A DNA stretch of 64,000 nucleotides from NCBI RefSeq assembly GCF_000195595.1, contig NZ_GL882572.1, positions 1 to 64,000 of the forward strand, in the 5' to 3' direction. The notes below the pieces were generated by a model. The model had not been told where the DNA came from. It saw only the letters and a list, made by a program, of their open reading frames with translations, and ran no database searches. Below, piece by piece: positions 55,073 to 63,327 of the stretch; the first letter of the stretch is position 1; each line of letters begins with the position of its first letter. Source of the DNA: Actinomyces sp. oral taxon 170 str. F0386. Lineage in GTDB: Bacteria > Actinomycetota > Actinomycetes > Actinomycetales > Actinomycetaceae. A program made the translations under genes and the position numbers.

Positions 55073-56293
55073 ATGACCGTGCCGCAGCCCCTGCATGACT
55101 CAGCCGATCTGACGACATCATCGTCTGGGAGAGGACGATCCCGTTCCCGCCCCTGGCGCCTTCATCGCCGTCACATCGTCTGGGACGCCACGGTATGGGT
55201 GCTGTTCCTGGTCATTCCCATCATCCAGCTTCTTCTCGGTTCCTTCGCCTGGTGGCAGCGTCTGCTGGGGCTCACCGGCGTACTGGGGTTCATCGCCGGC
55301 TACGTCTGGGCGTTCTCGATGCCGGACAACCGTGCATCGAGGGTCGGAGTCCCTCCGACTGACCTCCCGACTCGCGTCCTTCTGAGAGAGCTCGCGGTCC
55401 AGGCCTTCTTCACCGTACTGACGCTGCCGGCACTGGGATGGTGGACGGTCTGCTTCTTCCCCTTCTTCTGCTCGTTGCTCCTGTTCTCCACGACGCTGCG
55501 CCGGGGTATCCCCACCGTTGTCATAGCGGCGGGTCTTCTGGTTGCCGCCTCCCTGTTATGGAACACCCATCCGGAGTCGCACTGGCAGGTATTGGGCGTA
55601 TCGCTATCCGAGGTTCCCATCATCATCGCCCGAATCACAGTGGAGCTCCAGGAGCGCAGGGCGTCCGCCGAGCGTGAGCTCGCCCTTGTCTCCCAACGTG
55701 AGGCGGTGGGGCGCGATGTCCATGACATCCTGGGACACTCTCTGACAGTCCTCACCCTCAAGGCTGAGGTCGCCCGCAGGCTCATTGAGCGCGACCCAGC
55801 CGCTGCCTCCAGCGAGCTCGACGAGGTGATTGCGTTGGCTCGCGGAGCCCTCGCCGATGTGCGCTCCACGGTGACGCGCCTGCGTTCGCCGGATCTGACC
55901 AGTCAGGTGGAGGCCACGCGTACTGCCCTGAGTGCCGCCCAGATCAGTGTGGATGTGACCGGCAGCGCCCAGGACATTCCTGAGCGTCAGCGAGCCGTAC
56001 TGGCCTGGGCTCTGCGCGAGGCGACCACCAATATCGTGCGGCACGCGCAGGCGGCAACCGTAGCAGTGCATCTGGAGCCGGGGCTGCTGCGGGTAAGCGA
56101 CGACGGTATCGGCCTGGCCGGTGACAAACCCGGCAACGGGTTGGAGGGCCTGCGCTCCCGCATTGAGCAGGAGGGCGGTTCTCTCACCATGACCAGTCCG
56201 ATCACCCGTCGCACTGACTCGTCCGGCGCCGTCGAGAGAGACTCCGCTGACGTGCCGTCCGGCGGAACCAGGCTGGAGGTGAGGCTGCCGTGA
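55073..56293 (+). CDS. Sensor histidine kinase, DesK type (cassette A)
   Basis: 406 residues from ATG 55073; GTG 55061, overlapping the permease stop, is an alternative. About five membrane segments in the first ~190 residues. The phospho-accepting His217 is in GRDVHDILGHSLTVLTLKAEVARRLIERD. The ATPase domain has REATTNIVRHAQA and VSDDGIGLAGDKPGNGLEGLRSRIEQEGG. Its stop overlaps the regulator start by 4 nt. Likely senses membrane state or the exporter substrate. Confidence 0.9.
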   Translation: MTVPQPLHDSADLTTSSSGRGRSRSRPWRLHRRHIVWDATVWVLFLVIPIIQLLLGSFAWWQRLLGLTGVLGFIAGYVWAFSMPDNRASRVGVPPTDLPTRVLLRELAVQAFFTVLTLPALGWWTVCFFPFFCSLLLFSTTLRRGIPTVVIAAGLLVAASLLWNTHPESHWQVLGVSLSEVPIIIARITVELQERRASAERELALVSQREAVGRDVHDILGHSLTVLTLKAEVARRLIERDPAAASSELDEVIALARGALADVRSTVTRLRSPDLTSQVEATRTALSAAQISVDVTGSAQDIPERQRAVLAWALREATTNIVRHAQAATVAVHLEPGLLRVSDDGIGLAGDKPGNGLEGLRSRIEQEGGSLTMTSPITRRTDSSGAVERDSADVPSGGTRLEVRLP

Positions 56294-56901
56294 GCCCGAT
56301 CCGCGTGCTCATCGCCGATGACCAGGCCCTCGTACGTGGAGCGCTGGCGACGCTTCTGGGGCTGGAGAACGATCTGGAGGTAGTGGCCCAGGTGGGGCGG
56401 GGCGACGAGGTCCTCCCCGCAGTGCGTGAGCATGCCGTGGACGTGGCCCTGGTGGACATCGATATGCCCGGCCGCGACGGACTGGCGGCCACTGCGGAGG
56501 TCGTCGGCTCGGGAGTGCCGTGCCGGTGCCTCATCGTGACGACCTTCGGGCGCCCGGGCTACCTCTCACGCGGCATGGAGGCGGGAGCCGCGGGCTTCAT
56601 CGTCAAGGACACCCCTCCCGAGGAGCTGGCCGAGGCGATCCGTAAGGTTCACGCGGGCCTGCGGGTCATCGACCCTGAGCTCGCCCAGGAGTCGGTGCTG
56701 CTCGGACCGAACCCGCTGACTGATCGGGAGAAGGAGGTTCTGCAGGCTGCAGCCACAGGCGCAGATGCCAGAGAGATCGCCGCACGGCTGCACCTGGGCG
56801 AAGGCACGGTGCGCAACTACCTGTCCTCGGCGATCGCCAAGACCCACGCTCGCAACCGCACCGAGGCGGCTCGCACCGCCGAGACCAACGGCTGGCTTTA
56901 G
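56290..56901 (+). CDS. NarL-type response regulator (cassette A)
   Basis: 203 residues. Receiver domain with LIADDQALVRGALATLL, phosphorylated Asp56 (ALVDIDMPGRDG) and Lys in FIVKDTPPEELAE; LuxR-type helix-turn-helix LTDREKEVLQAAATGADAREIAARLHLGEGTVRNYLSSAIAKT. Shares long identical stretches (VEVVAQVG-like, IVTTFGRPG, RKVHAGLRV) with the regulator at 62610, so the two may recognise similar sites or cross-talk. Confidence 0.92.
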   Translation: MSPIRVLIADDQALVRGALATLLGLENDLEVVAQVGRGDEVLPAVREHAVDVALVDIDMPGRDGLAATAEVVGSGVPCRCLIVTTFGRPGYLSRGMEAGAAGFIVKDTPPEELAEAIRKVHAGLRVIDPELAQESVLLGPNPLTDREKEVLQAAATGADAREIAARLHLGEGTVRNYLSSAIAKTHARNRTEAARTAETNGWL

Positions 56902-56945
56902 CCCAGTCACTTCCAAACCGTCGACATCGCGACGAGAGGTAAGGG

Positions 56946-57347
56946 ATGAAGAGTTCATCACAGTGGCATGAACTGATCCGACGAGAACCGATCTTCCACC
57001 ACCCGGAGCTGATCTGGGACGCCGGCTCTTTCGATGAACAGATCGCGGAGGACTTCAACGAGGTCGGTGCCTCGGGACGGCGTTACAGCCGCAGCGAGGT
57101 CAAGGAGGTCGTCCTGGGACGCTTGGAGGGAACGCATGCGGACTCCCTCGCCGATGGATACAGAATCGAGGAGGCTGAGTCCCGCATCCTTGCCGACGAC
57201 GTCGCCCAGGTCCTCTACACCTTATGTACACCAGGTCGCGTCACCCGGAGGTCCACACTCTACCGTCGCCGAGGCTCGGCCTGGCAGGCGGTATTCCACC
57301 AGGGCACCGTCATCGAGGGCGAGACTGCCCTATCTTCTGACGACTGA
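56946..57347 (+). CDS. DUF4440-like (NTF2 fold) protein
   Basis: 133 residues from ATG 56946 with GAGGTAAGGG upstream. HELIRREPIFHHPELIWDAGSFDEQIAEDFNEVGASGRRYSRSEVKEVVLGRL resembles the DUF4440/SnoaL-like family, and WQAVFHQGT closes the fold. Such proteins bind small molecules or act as simple hydrolases; no function can be set. It follows the response regulator by 44 bp and may be part of that operon. Confidence 0.7.
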   Translation: MKSSSQWHELIRREPIFHHPELIWDAGSFDEQIAEDFNEVGASGRRYSRSEVKEVVLGRLEGTHADSLADGYRIEEAESRILADDVAQVLYTLCTPGRVTRRSTLYRRRGSAWQAVFHQGTVIEGETALSSDD

Positions 57348-57372
57348 CCCGCTCCAGCGGATCCGATGACGT

Positions 57373-57389
57373 CCGAGCCCGCAGCTCGG
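57373..57389. terminator. Weak hairpin between DUF4440-like gene and ffh
   Basis: CCGAGC (57373-57378) and GCTCGG (57384-57389) form a 6-bp stem with a 5-nt loop in the 68-bp gap between convergent genes. No T-tract. Confidence 0.3.
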
Positions 57390-57415
57390 CTCCCAGGCGT
57401 CGCGGGCCGTTGAGC

Positions 57416-59104
57416 CTACAGCCCGAGGTGGCGGCGCAGGTCCTCGGGCAGGGCGCCCATGGCATCGGCGACGTCGTCGCCCGAGGGCTGCGCGTCGGCC
57501 TGAGCCTGCTGCTTGGCCTGGGGCATGATCCCGTAGCCGGAGGCGCCCGCCTGCCCACTCCCGAGTCCGAAGGAGGACCCGGCTGCGAGCGCGGCGCCCT
57601 GACCGGCCTCGATCTTGGCCTGCTTGGCGGCCGCGGCCTCCTTGGCCTGACGAGCGGCCTTGGCGGGATTGCCGCTGCGGCCCTTCTTTCCGCCCTTGCC
57701 GCGCTTGGCCTTGGGGGCCTGGCGGGCCTTGGAGTGCTTGCCCATGCCGGGCAGCGACCCCATCCCGGGCATGGGACCGCCCTCACCGAGTCCGCCCATG
57801 CCTCCACCGGAGGCCATGGCCTCCATCATCTTCTTGGCCTGCTCGAAGCGGTCCACGAGCTCATTGACGGCCTGAACTGTGGTCCCCGATCCCTTGGCGA
57901 TGCGGCTGCGACGCGATCCGTTGAGGATGGACAGGTCCTTGCGCTCAGCCGGAGTCATGGAGCACACGATCGCCTCGATGCGGTCGACCTCGCGCTCGTC
58001 GAAGTTCTCCAGGGCATCACGCATCTGCCCCATGCCGGGCATCATGCCCAGGAGCTTCTTCATGGAGCCCATCTTGCGGATCTGGCGCAGCTGGCCCAGG
58101 AAGTCGTCGAGGGTGAAGGTGCCCTTGGCGAGCTTGGCGGCGGCGTCCTCGGCCTCCTGGCGGTCCAGGGTCCGCTCGGCCTGCTCGATGAGGGTGAGCA
58201 GGTCACCCATGTCCAGGATGCGCGAGGCCATGCGGTCGGCGTGGAAGCGCTCGAAGTCGGTCAGGCCCTCGCCGGTGGAGGAGAACAGGACCGGGGCGCC
58301 GGTGACGCCGCGCACGGACAGGGCCGCACCGCCGCGGGCGTCGCCGTCGAGCTTGGAGAGGACCACGCCGGTGAAGCCGACGCCATCGCGGAATGCGACC
58401 GAGGTGTTGACGGCGTCCTGACCGACCATGGCGTCCAGGACGAAGAGGATCTCGTGGGGGACAACGGCGTCGCGGATGCGGATCGCCTGGTCCATCATCT
58501 CGGCGTCCACGCCCAGACGGCCGGCGGTGTCCACGACGACGACGTCGTAACCATTAGTGCGTGCCTGCTCGACACCGGAGCGGGCCACGGCCACCGGGTC
58601 GCCCACGCCGTTGCCGGGTTCGGGCGCCCACACGTGCACCCCGGCGCGCTCGGCGACGACGCTCAGCTGCGTGACGGCGTTGGGGCGCTGGAGGTCGGAG
58701 GCCACCAGCAGGACGCGCTTGCCCTGGTCGCGCAGCCAGCGTCCGAGCTTTCCGGCCAGGGTGGTCTTACCAGCGCCCTGGAGGCCGGCGAGCATGATGA
58801 TCGTGGGGCCGCGGTCGGCCCAGTTGATCTCCCGGGTCTCGCCGCCCAGGACCTCGATGAGCTCCTCGTTGACGATCTTGACGACCTGCTGACCCGGGTT
58901 GAGGGCCTGGGAACGGGCGGCGTCGACCGCCTTCTCGCGTACAGCAGAGGTGAAGGCACGTACCACGGGCAGGGCGACGTCGGCCTCGAGGAGGGCACGG
59001 CGGATCTCAGTGACCGTGGCGTTGACGTCGGCCGCGGTGAGACGACCTTTGCCACGCAGCTGGTTGAAGGAGGCGGTGATGCGATCGGAGAGGTTGCCGA
59101 ACAC
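57416..59104 (-). CDS. ffh: Signal recognition particle protein Ffh
   Basis: 562 residues from GTG 59104, preceded by AGGAAGGA. N domain (FGNLSDRITASFNQLRGKGRLTAADV), G domain with GLQGAGKTTLAGKLGRWL, VVVDTAGRLGVDAEMM and VLSKLDGDARGGAALS, then the Met-rich M domain (IRKMGSMKKLLGMMPGMGQ, SRRSRIAKGSGTTVQAVN). A long Gly/Ala/Lys/Gln-rich tail follows. It binds signal sequences on the ribosome and docks with FtsY, encoded 4 kb away on the same strand. Confidence 0.96.
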   Translation of the reverse strand: MFGNLSDRITASFNQLRGKGRLTAADVNATVTEIRRALLEADVALPVVRAFTSAVREKAVDAARSQALNPGQQVVKIVNEELIEVLGGETREINWADRGPTIIMLAGLQGAGKTTLAGKLGRWLRDQGKRVLLVASDLQRPNAVTQLSVVAERAGVHVWAPEPGNGVGDPVAVARSGVEQARTNGYDVVVVDTAGRLGVDAEMMDQAIRIRDAVVPHEILFVLDAMVGQDAVNTSVAFRDGVGFTGVVLSKLDGDARGGAALSVRGVTGAPVLFSSTGEGLTDFERFHADRMASRILDMGDLLTLIEQAERTLDRQEAEDAAAKLAKGTFTLDDFLGQLRQIRKMGSMKKLLGMMPGMGQMRDALENFDEREVDRIEAIVCSMTPAERKDLSILNGSRRSRIAKGSGTTVQAVNELVDRFEQAKKMMEAMASGGGMGGLGEGGPMPGMGSLPGMGKHSKARQAPKAKRGKGGKKGRSGNPAKAARQAKEAAAAKQAKIEAGQGAALAAGSSFGLGSGQAGASGYGIMPQAKQQAQADAQPSGDDVADAMGALPEDLRRHLGL

Positions 59105-59468
59105 GCGATGGTCCTTCCTGGCGCCGTCGGGCGCGTTGGTCGGGAGACTGTGGGCGGATGAGGGCGGAGGTCCTGTGGCCAAGAGCCATGATGATTCCCC
59201 TGACTGCGACCCAGGATAGCGGCAAGCGGGGCCTGCCCTCTCACCCGCGCCCGGACCGGGACTGAGCCCACACTCACCGACCGCCCACTACTCGCCGGCT
59301 CCGCCACTTCCGCCTTCTCCGCCCGGTATCTCCTCTCGCGTTCAACAACCCGGCTTTGCCCCGCCATAATGCGGTTATTCCACCATCTGCTCACCCCTGA
59401 GATATGTCATGAGCAAGTGATGACCGATGGGCCATGGGCCACCGCCACTGCAGCGCGAGTCTTGAGCC
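59105..59468. other. Intergenic region between divergent ffh and cassette B
   Basis: 364 bases without a gene. TATCCT on the minus strand (59213-59218) is a possible -10 box for ffh. Toward the plus-strand cassette, ATAA-TGCGG-TTAT (59367-59379) and the inverted repeat at 59406-59424 are the only marked structures. Confidence 0.5.
59406..59424. promoter_or_regulatory. GTCAT-N9-ATGAC inverted repeat, candidate operator of cassette B
   Basis: GTCAT (59406-59410) and ATGAC (59420-59424) face each other 45-60 bp before the ATPase gene at 59469. It occupies the same place as the TGACAGCTGTCA palindrome of cassette A and shares the TGAC/GTCA half-site. Confidence 0.35.
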
Positions 59469-60461
59469 ATGAGCACAACAACACCTCGGCCCGCCCCAGA
59501 GCCCTCGCTCCCGGTGGTTCCCCAAACGGATCGTGTCGACGCCGTCCAGCTGACCGATCTGCACAAGTCCTTCGGTGACGTCACCGCTGTCGACGGCATC
59601 GACCTGGTTATCCGCCCAGGAGAGGTCGTCGCCCTCCTGGGCCCTAACGGCGCGGGCAAGACGACGACGATCGACATGATCCTGGGACTGAGTCGCCCTA
59701 CCAGTGGCGAAGTGAGAGTCTTCGGGATGAGTCCGCGCCAGGCGGTCAACCGGGGCCTGATCGCCGCAGTCATGCAGACCGCCGGACTGCTCCCCGACAT
59801 CACCATGCGCGAGACGGTGGAGCTGACGGCGAGCCTCTTCTCCCACAAGATCGATACTGAGGAGGCCATGCGGCGCGCGGGCGTCACCGACTTCGCCACG
59901 CGCATCGTCAAGAAGTGCTCAGGAGGCCAGCAGCAGCGCCTGCGCTTCGCCATGGCGCTCGTGAGTGATCCTGCTCTGCTCATCCTCGATGAGCCGACCA
60001 CAGGTATGGACGTCGAGGGGCGCCGCAGCTTCTGGGAGGCCATCCACGCCGACGCCGAGCACGGGCGCACCGTCGTCTTCGCCACGCACTACCTCGAGGA
60101 GGCCGACGCCTTCGCCGACCGGATCATCCTGATGAGTCATGGGCGCATCGTCGCCGACGGCACCGCCGCCGAGATCCGCGCCTCCGTGAGCGGTCGCTCC
60201 CTGCGGGCCACCCTGACCTGCGCACCCGAGCGGCTGCGCGGCGCCCTGGCCGATCTGCGGGCTCAAGGCACGGTCTCCGATGTCGAGATCCTGGGCAGCG
60301 CGCTCACCCTGAGCTCGACCGACACCGACGCCGTTGCCGCGCTTCTCCTCGACAAGCACCTCGCCAAGGACCTGGAGATCACCAGCCGTGGCCTGGAGGA
60401 GGCCTTTATGGCCCTGACCAGCGATGACACCACCGTTCCTACTCCGGAAGCATCAGCATGA
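59469..60461 (+). CDS. ABC transporter ATP-binding protein (cassette B)
   Basis: 330 residues, same class as the ATPase at 53122. LTDLHKSFGDVTAVDGIDLVIRPGEVVALLGPNGAGKTTTIDMILGLSRP, CSGGQQQRLRFAMALV, LLILDEPTTGMDVEGRRSFWEAIHADAEHGRTVVFATHYLEEADAFADRIILMSHGRIVADG are all present. Overlaps its permease by 4 nt. Ribosome site is weak (TTGAGCC before ATG). Confidence 0.92.
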   Translation: MSTTTPRPAPEPSLPVVPQTDRVDAVQLTDLHKSFGDVTAVDGIDLVIRPGEVVALLGPNGAGKTTTIDMILGLSRPTSGEVRVFGMSPRQAVNRGLIAAVMQTAGLLPDITMRETVELTASLFSHKIDTEEAMRRAGVTDFATRIVKKCSGGQQQRLRFAMALVSDPALLILDEPTTGMDVEGRRSFWEAIHADAEHGRTVVFATHYLEEADAFADRIILMSHGRIVADGTAAEIRASVSGRSLRATLTCAPERLRGALADLRAQGTVSDVEILGSALTLSSTDTDAVAALLLDKHLAKDLEITSRGLEEAFMALTSDDTTVPTPEASA

Positions 60462-61351
60462 ACCGTACCGTCCGCACCAGCAGCACCGTCACTCTCCCAT
60501 CCACTACCTCTACCGGATCCGCCACTTCCATGTCTTCTTCATCGTCATCCCTGCCCTCGGCCAAGACCTCGCCTATCCGTCGTTTCGATCTCTCCTCCCG
60601 CACCACACCGCCTCTGGGCGGGTTGAGCCTGACTCTCCTGCTCCTCGAGATCCGCCGACGCCTGCGCAACCGTCGGTCCGTCTTCTTCTCGGTTCTTCTA
60701 CCGGTGGCCTTCTTCCTCATGTTCACCACCACTGACTACTCCTCCACGCCCTACGGCAACGGCAACGTCGTGGCGAACATGATGATCGGCATGGCCCTGT
60801 ACGGCGCACTCATGACCACCACCGGGGCCGGAGCGGCCGTGAGCACTGAGCGGGCCTCGGGCTGGAGCCGTCAGTTGCGTCTGACACCGCTGAAGCCCAT
60901 CGCCTACATCGCCGCCAAGGTGATCGTCGGGATGCTCATCAGTGCGGTCGCGGTCGGCGCGGTGTACGCCTGCGGCCCCTACCGTCATGCTCACATGCCT
61001 GCGAGCGTCTGGATCGCCTCGGCGCTCATCATCTGGCTGGGGTCCCTGGTCTTCACCGCCTTCGGACTGTTCGTCGGCTACCTCCTTCCCTCGGACAACG
61101 CCATGCAGGTGGTCGGCCCGCTCATGGCCCTGCTCGCCTTCCTCGGCGGCATGTTCATCCCATTGACGCCGGGCTCCACCATGGATCGCATCGGCAGCCT
61201 CACCCCCATGTACGGGCTGCACAACCTGGCGCTGTGGCCCATGGGCGGCGAGAACTTCTCCTGGGGGTGGGTGGTCAACGTCCTGACCTGGCTCGCCGTC
61301 TTCCTGGGCGGCGCCGCCTGGAGGATGGGCCGCGATACTGCTCGGGTCTAG
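60458..61351 (+). CDS. ABC-2 type permease (cassette B)
   Basis: 297 residues. Polar, Ser/Thr-rich first 45 residues, then LLEIRRRLRNRRSVFFSVLLPVAFFLMFT and six hydrophobic segments in all; MALLAFLGGMFIPLTPGSTMDRIGSLTPMYGLHNLALWPMGGENF is the ABC-2 C-terminal motif. Paralogue of 54180-55064. Substrate unknown. Confidence 0.88.
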   Translation: MNRTVRTSSTVTLPSTTSTGSATSMSSSSSSLPSAKTSPIRRFDLSSRTTPPLGGLSLTLLLLEIRRRLRNRRSVFFSVLLPVAFFLMFTTTDYSSTPYGNGNVVANMMIGMALYGALMTTTGAGAAVSTERASGWSRQLRLTPLKPIAYIAAKVIVGMLISAVAVGAVYACGPYRHAHMPASVWIASALIIWLGSLVFTAFGLFVGYLLPSDNAMQVVGPLMALLAFLGGMFIPLTPGSTMDRIGSLTPMYGLHNLALWPMGGENFSWGWVVNVLTWLAVFLGGAAWRMGRDTARV

Positions 61352-61361
61352 AGCTCCAAGA

Positions 61362-62537
61362 ATGAGTACGATCTCGTCCATGACCGCCCGCGCCCTGTCC
61401 CCCGACGAGGCGCGGGCTCACCGCACCCGCGTTGTGGCGGCCGGCTGGGGGATCGTGTGGGCCGCCTTCATGGTTCCGGTCGTCAGGGCGGGGCTGGCCC
61501 AAGGATCCAGCGGTGGGGTGTGGGGCGCTGTCAGCGCCGTTGTCTCCTGCGCATGCCTGTACGCCGCCTGCTCGCTCAGCGTGAGACGGGTGCGCCAGGG
61601 CCTGACCTGGCCCGGCCGCCTGAGTCTGTTGCAGATCGTCGTCGGCGCGCTCACAGCGATCGGGGCCGCCTTCGGCGTGGGGCCTCAGAGCCTGCAGCTG
61701 GTGGTGTTCCTGGCCATCGTCCTGGCCTTCTCCCTGCCCTGGCAGGCGTCCATCGGGCCCATCGCGATCCTCGCTGGCACACTGTTCCTCGTTCCCAGGA
61801 TGAGTCCCTCCTGGTCCGCGAGTGAAGACGCGTGGATCGCTCTCATCGGTGCGGGAGGCGCCTGCGTCTTTGGGCGCTACATCATGGAGCAGCGGCGGGT
61901 GGCCCGCATTCTGGAGCAACGCACTCATGAGCTGGAGATCAATGAGGAGCGCAACCGCATGGCCCGGGACATGCATGACATCCTGGGGCACTCGCTGACT
62001 GTCATCGCTCTGAAGACCGAGCTCGCCTCCAGACTCGTCGACACCGCCCCCGATCAGGTCAGGGTGGAGCTGACCGAGGTTCAGTCCCTGGCACGTTCCG
62101 CCTTGGCCGACGTGCGCGCCACCGTCAACAGCTACCGCGAGCTGAGCCTGGCCGGCGAGCTGGCTCGCGCCACGAACGTCCTGACCTCGGCCGGTATCCG
62201 CGCCGATCTACCGCTGACCGTCGAGGTCGTCGACCCCGAGCTGCGCGAGCTCTTCGCCTGGGTGGTGCGCGAGGGCGTCACCAACATCGTGCGCCATGCC
62301 CACGCCTCGCACTGCCGGGTGAGCCTGAGCGCCGACTCCATCGAGGTGGTCGACGACGGTATCGGACTCGACTCGTCTGGCGCCAGTGACGGTCACGGGT
62401 TGGAGGGGCTGCGTCAACGCTGCCAGGACAACGGCGCTGACCTCACCGCTGGGACGCCTTCCAGCGGCAAGGGCACTGTTCTGAGGGTGAGCGCCCGTCG
62501 TTTATCCTCTCGGCTGACGCAGGATACGACGCGCTGA
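61362..62537 (+). CDS. Sensor histidine kinase, DesK type (cassette B)
   Basis: 391 residues from ATG 61362, 10 bp after the permease stop; ATG 61380 is an alternative. About five membrane segments, then phospho-accepting His205 in NRMARDMHDILGHSLTVIALKTELASRLVD. ATPase motifs REGVTNIVRHAHASH and VVDDGIGLDSSGASDGHGLEGLRQRCQDNG. Same architecture as the kinase at 55073. Confidence 0.9.
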   Translation: MSTISSMTARALSPDEARAHRTRVVAAGWGIVWAAFMVPVVRAGLAQGSSGGVWGAVSAVVSCACLYAACSLSVRRVRQGLTWPGRLSLLQIVVGALTAIGAAFGVGPQSLQLVVFLAIVLAFSLPWQASIGPIAILAGTLFLVPRMSPSWSASEDAWIALIGAGGACVFGRYIMEQRRVARILEQRTHELEINEERNRMARDMHDILGHSLTVIALKTELASRLVDTAPDQVRVELTEVQSLARSALADVRATVNSYRELSLAGELARATNVLTSAGIRADLPLTVEVVDPELRELFAWVVREGVTNIVRHAHASHCRVSLSADSIEVVDDGIGLDSSGASDGHGLEGLRQRCQDNGADLTAGTPSSGKGTVLRVSARRLSSRLTQDTTR

Positions 62538-62609
62538 ACCGGTTGCGTACCCCATGCGCTGCCGCTGATGCACCAGTCCTAGATGGACCACGAGCGACGG
62601 AGATGATCG

Positions 62610-63221
62610 ATGATCCGAGTGATGCTGGCCGATGACCAGGCCATGGTGCGCGGGGCGCTGGCCGCGCTGCTCACCTTGGAAACCGACATCGAGGTCGTCG
62701 CCCAGGTCGGAAACGGGAACGATGTCCTGCCCGTCGCGCTCGAGCACCGGCCCGACGTCGTTCTTATGGACGTCGACATGCCCGGCACTGACGGGCTGAG
62801 CGCGACCTCGAAACTCCTGGAGCGGCTGCCGACCACGAGGGTCCTCATCGTCACCACCTTCGGGCGTCCCGGATTCCTGCGGCGCGCCGTCCAGTCCGGA
62901 GCCCACGGCTTCGTCGTCAAGGATGCTCCGGCCACGGATCTGGCCGAGTCGGTGCGCCGGGTCCATGCGGGGCTGCGAGTCGTCGACCCGGCGCTGGCCG
63001 CCGACTCGCTCGTCTTCGGGGACTCCCCTCTGACCGCCCGCGAGACCGAGGTGCTCCAGGCCGCCGCCGACGGTGCCACCGTCGCCGAGGTCGCCCGGCG
63101 CGTTCATCTCTCGGAGGGCACCACCCGCAACCACCTCTCCCAGGCCATGGCCAAGACCGATGCGCCCACTCGGGCCGCAGCAGTGCACATCGCTGCTCAG
63201 AAGGGCTGGATCATTCAGTAA
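62610..63221 (+). CDS. NarL-type response regulator (cassette B)
   Basis: 203 residues from ATG 62610, 72 bp after the kinase. MLADDQAMVRGALAALLTLETDIEVVAQVG, phosphorylated Asp54 (VLMDVDMPGTDG), FVVKDAPATDLAE and the LuxR helix-turn-helix LTARETEVLQAAADGATVAEVARRVHLSEGTTRNHLSQAMAKT. Same length as the cassette A regulator and similar throughout. Unlike cassette A, no gene follows before ftsY. Confidence 0.92.
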   Translation: MIRVMLADDQAMVRGALAALLTLETDIEVVAQVGNGNDVLPVALEHRPDVVLMDVDMPGTDGLSATSKLLERLPTTRVLIVTTFGRPGFLRRAVQSGAHGFVVKDAPATDLAESVRRVHAGLRVVDPALAADSLVFGDSPLTARETEVLQAAADGATVAEVARRVHLSEGTTRNHLSQAMAKTDAPTRAAAVHIAAQKGWIIQ

Positions 63222-63246
63222 GGGCCCTCACCCGACGTGGTCGAGA

Positions 63247-63293
63247 CGCCTCCGGCTACCCAGGCTCTGAAACGAGGCGAGTGGCCGGAGGCG
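63247..63293. terminator. Inverted repeat between cassette B and ftsY
   Basis: CGCCTCCGGC (63247-63256) and GCCGGAGGCG (63284-63293) are perfect 10-bp arms with a 27-nt loop in the 106-bp gap between convergent genes; possible bidirectional terminator. Confidence 0.45.
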
Positions 63294-63327
63294 GTGCACA
63301 GAGACGGGCAGGCCCGTGAGCGACGGC

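Noticed and set aside
57410-59161. 583-codon open frame on the plus strand
   Set aside because: Mirror of ffh; Leu/Gly/Asp-rich translation without motifs.
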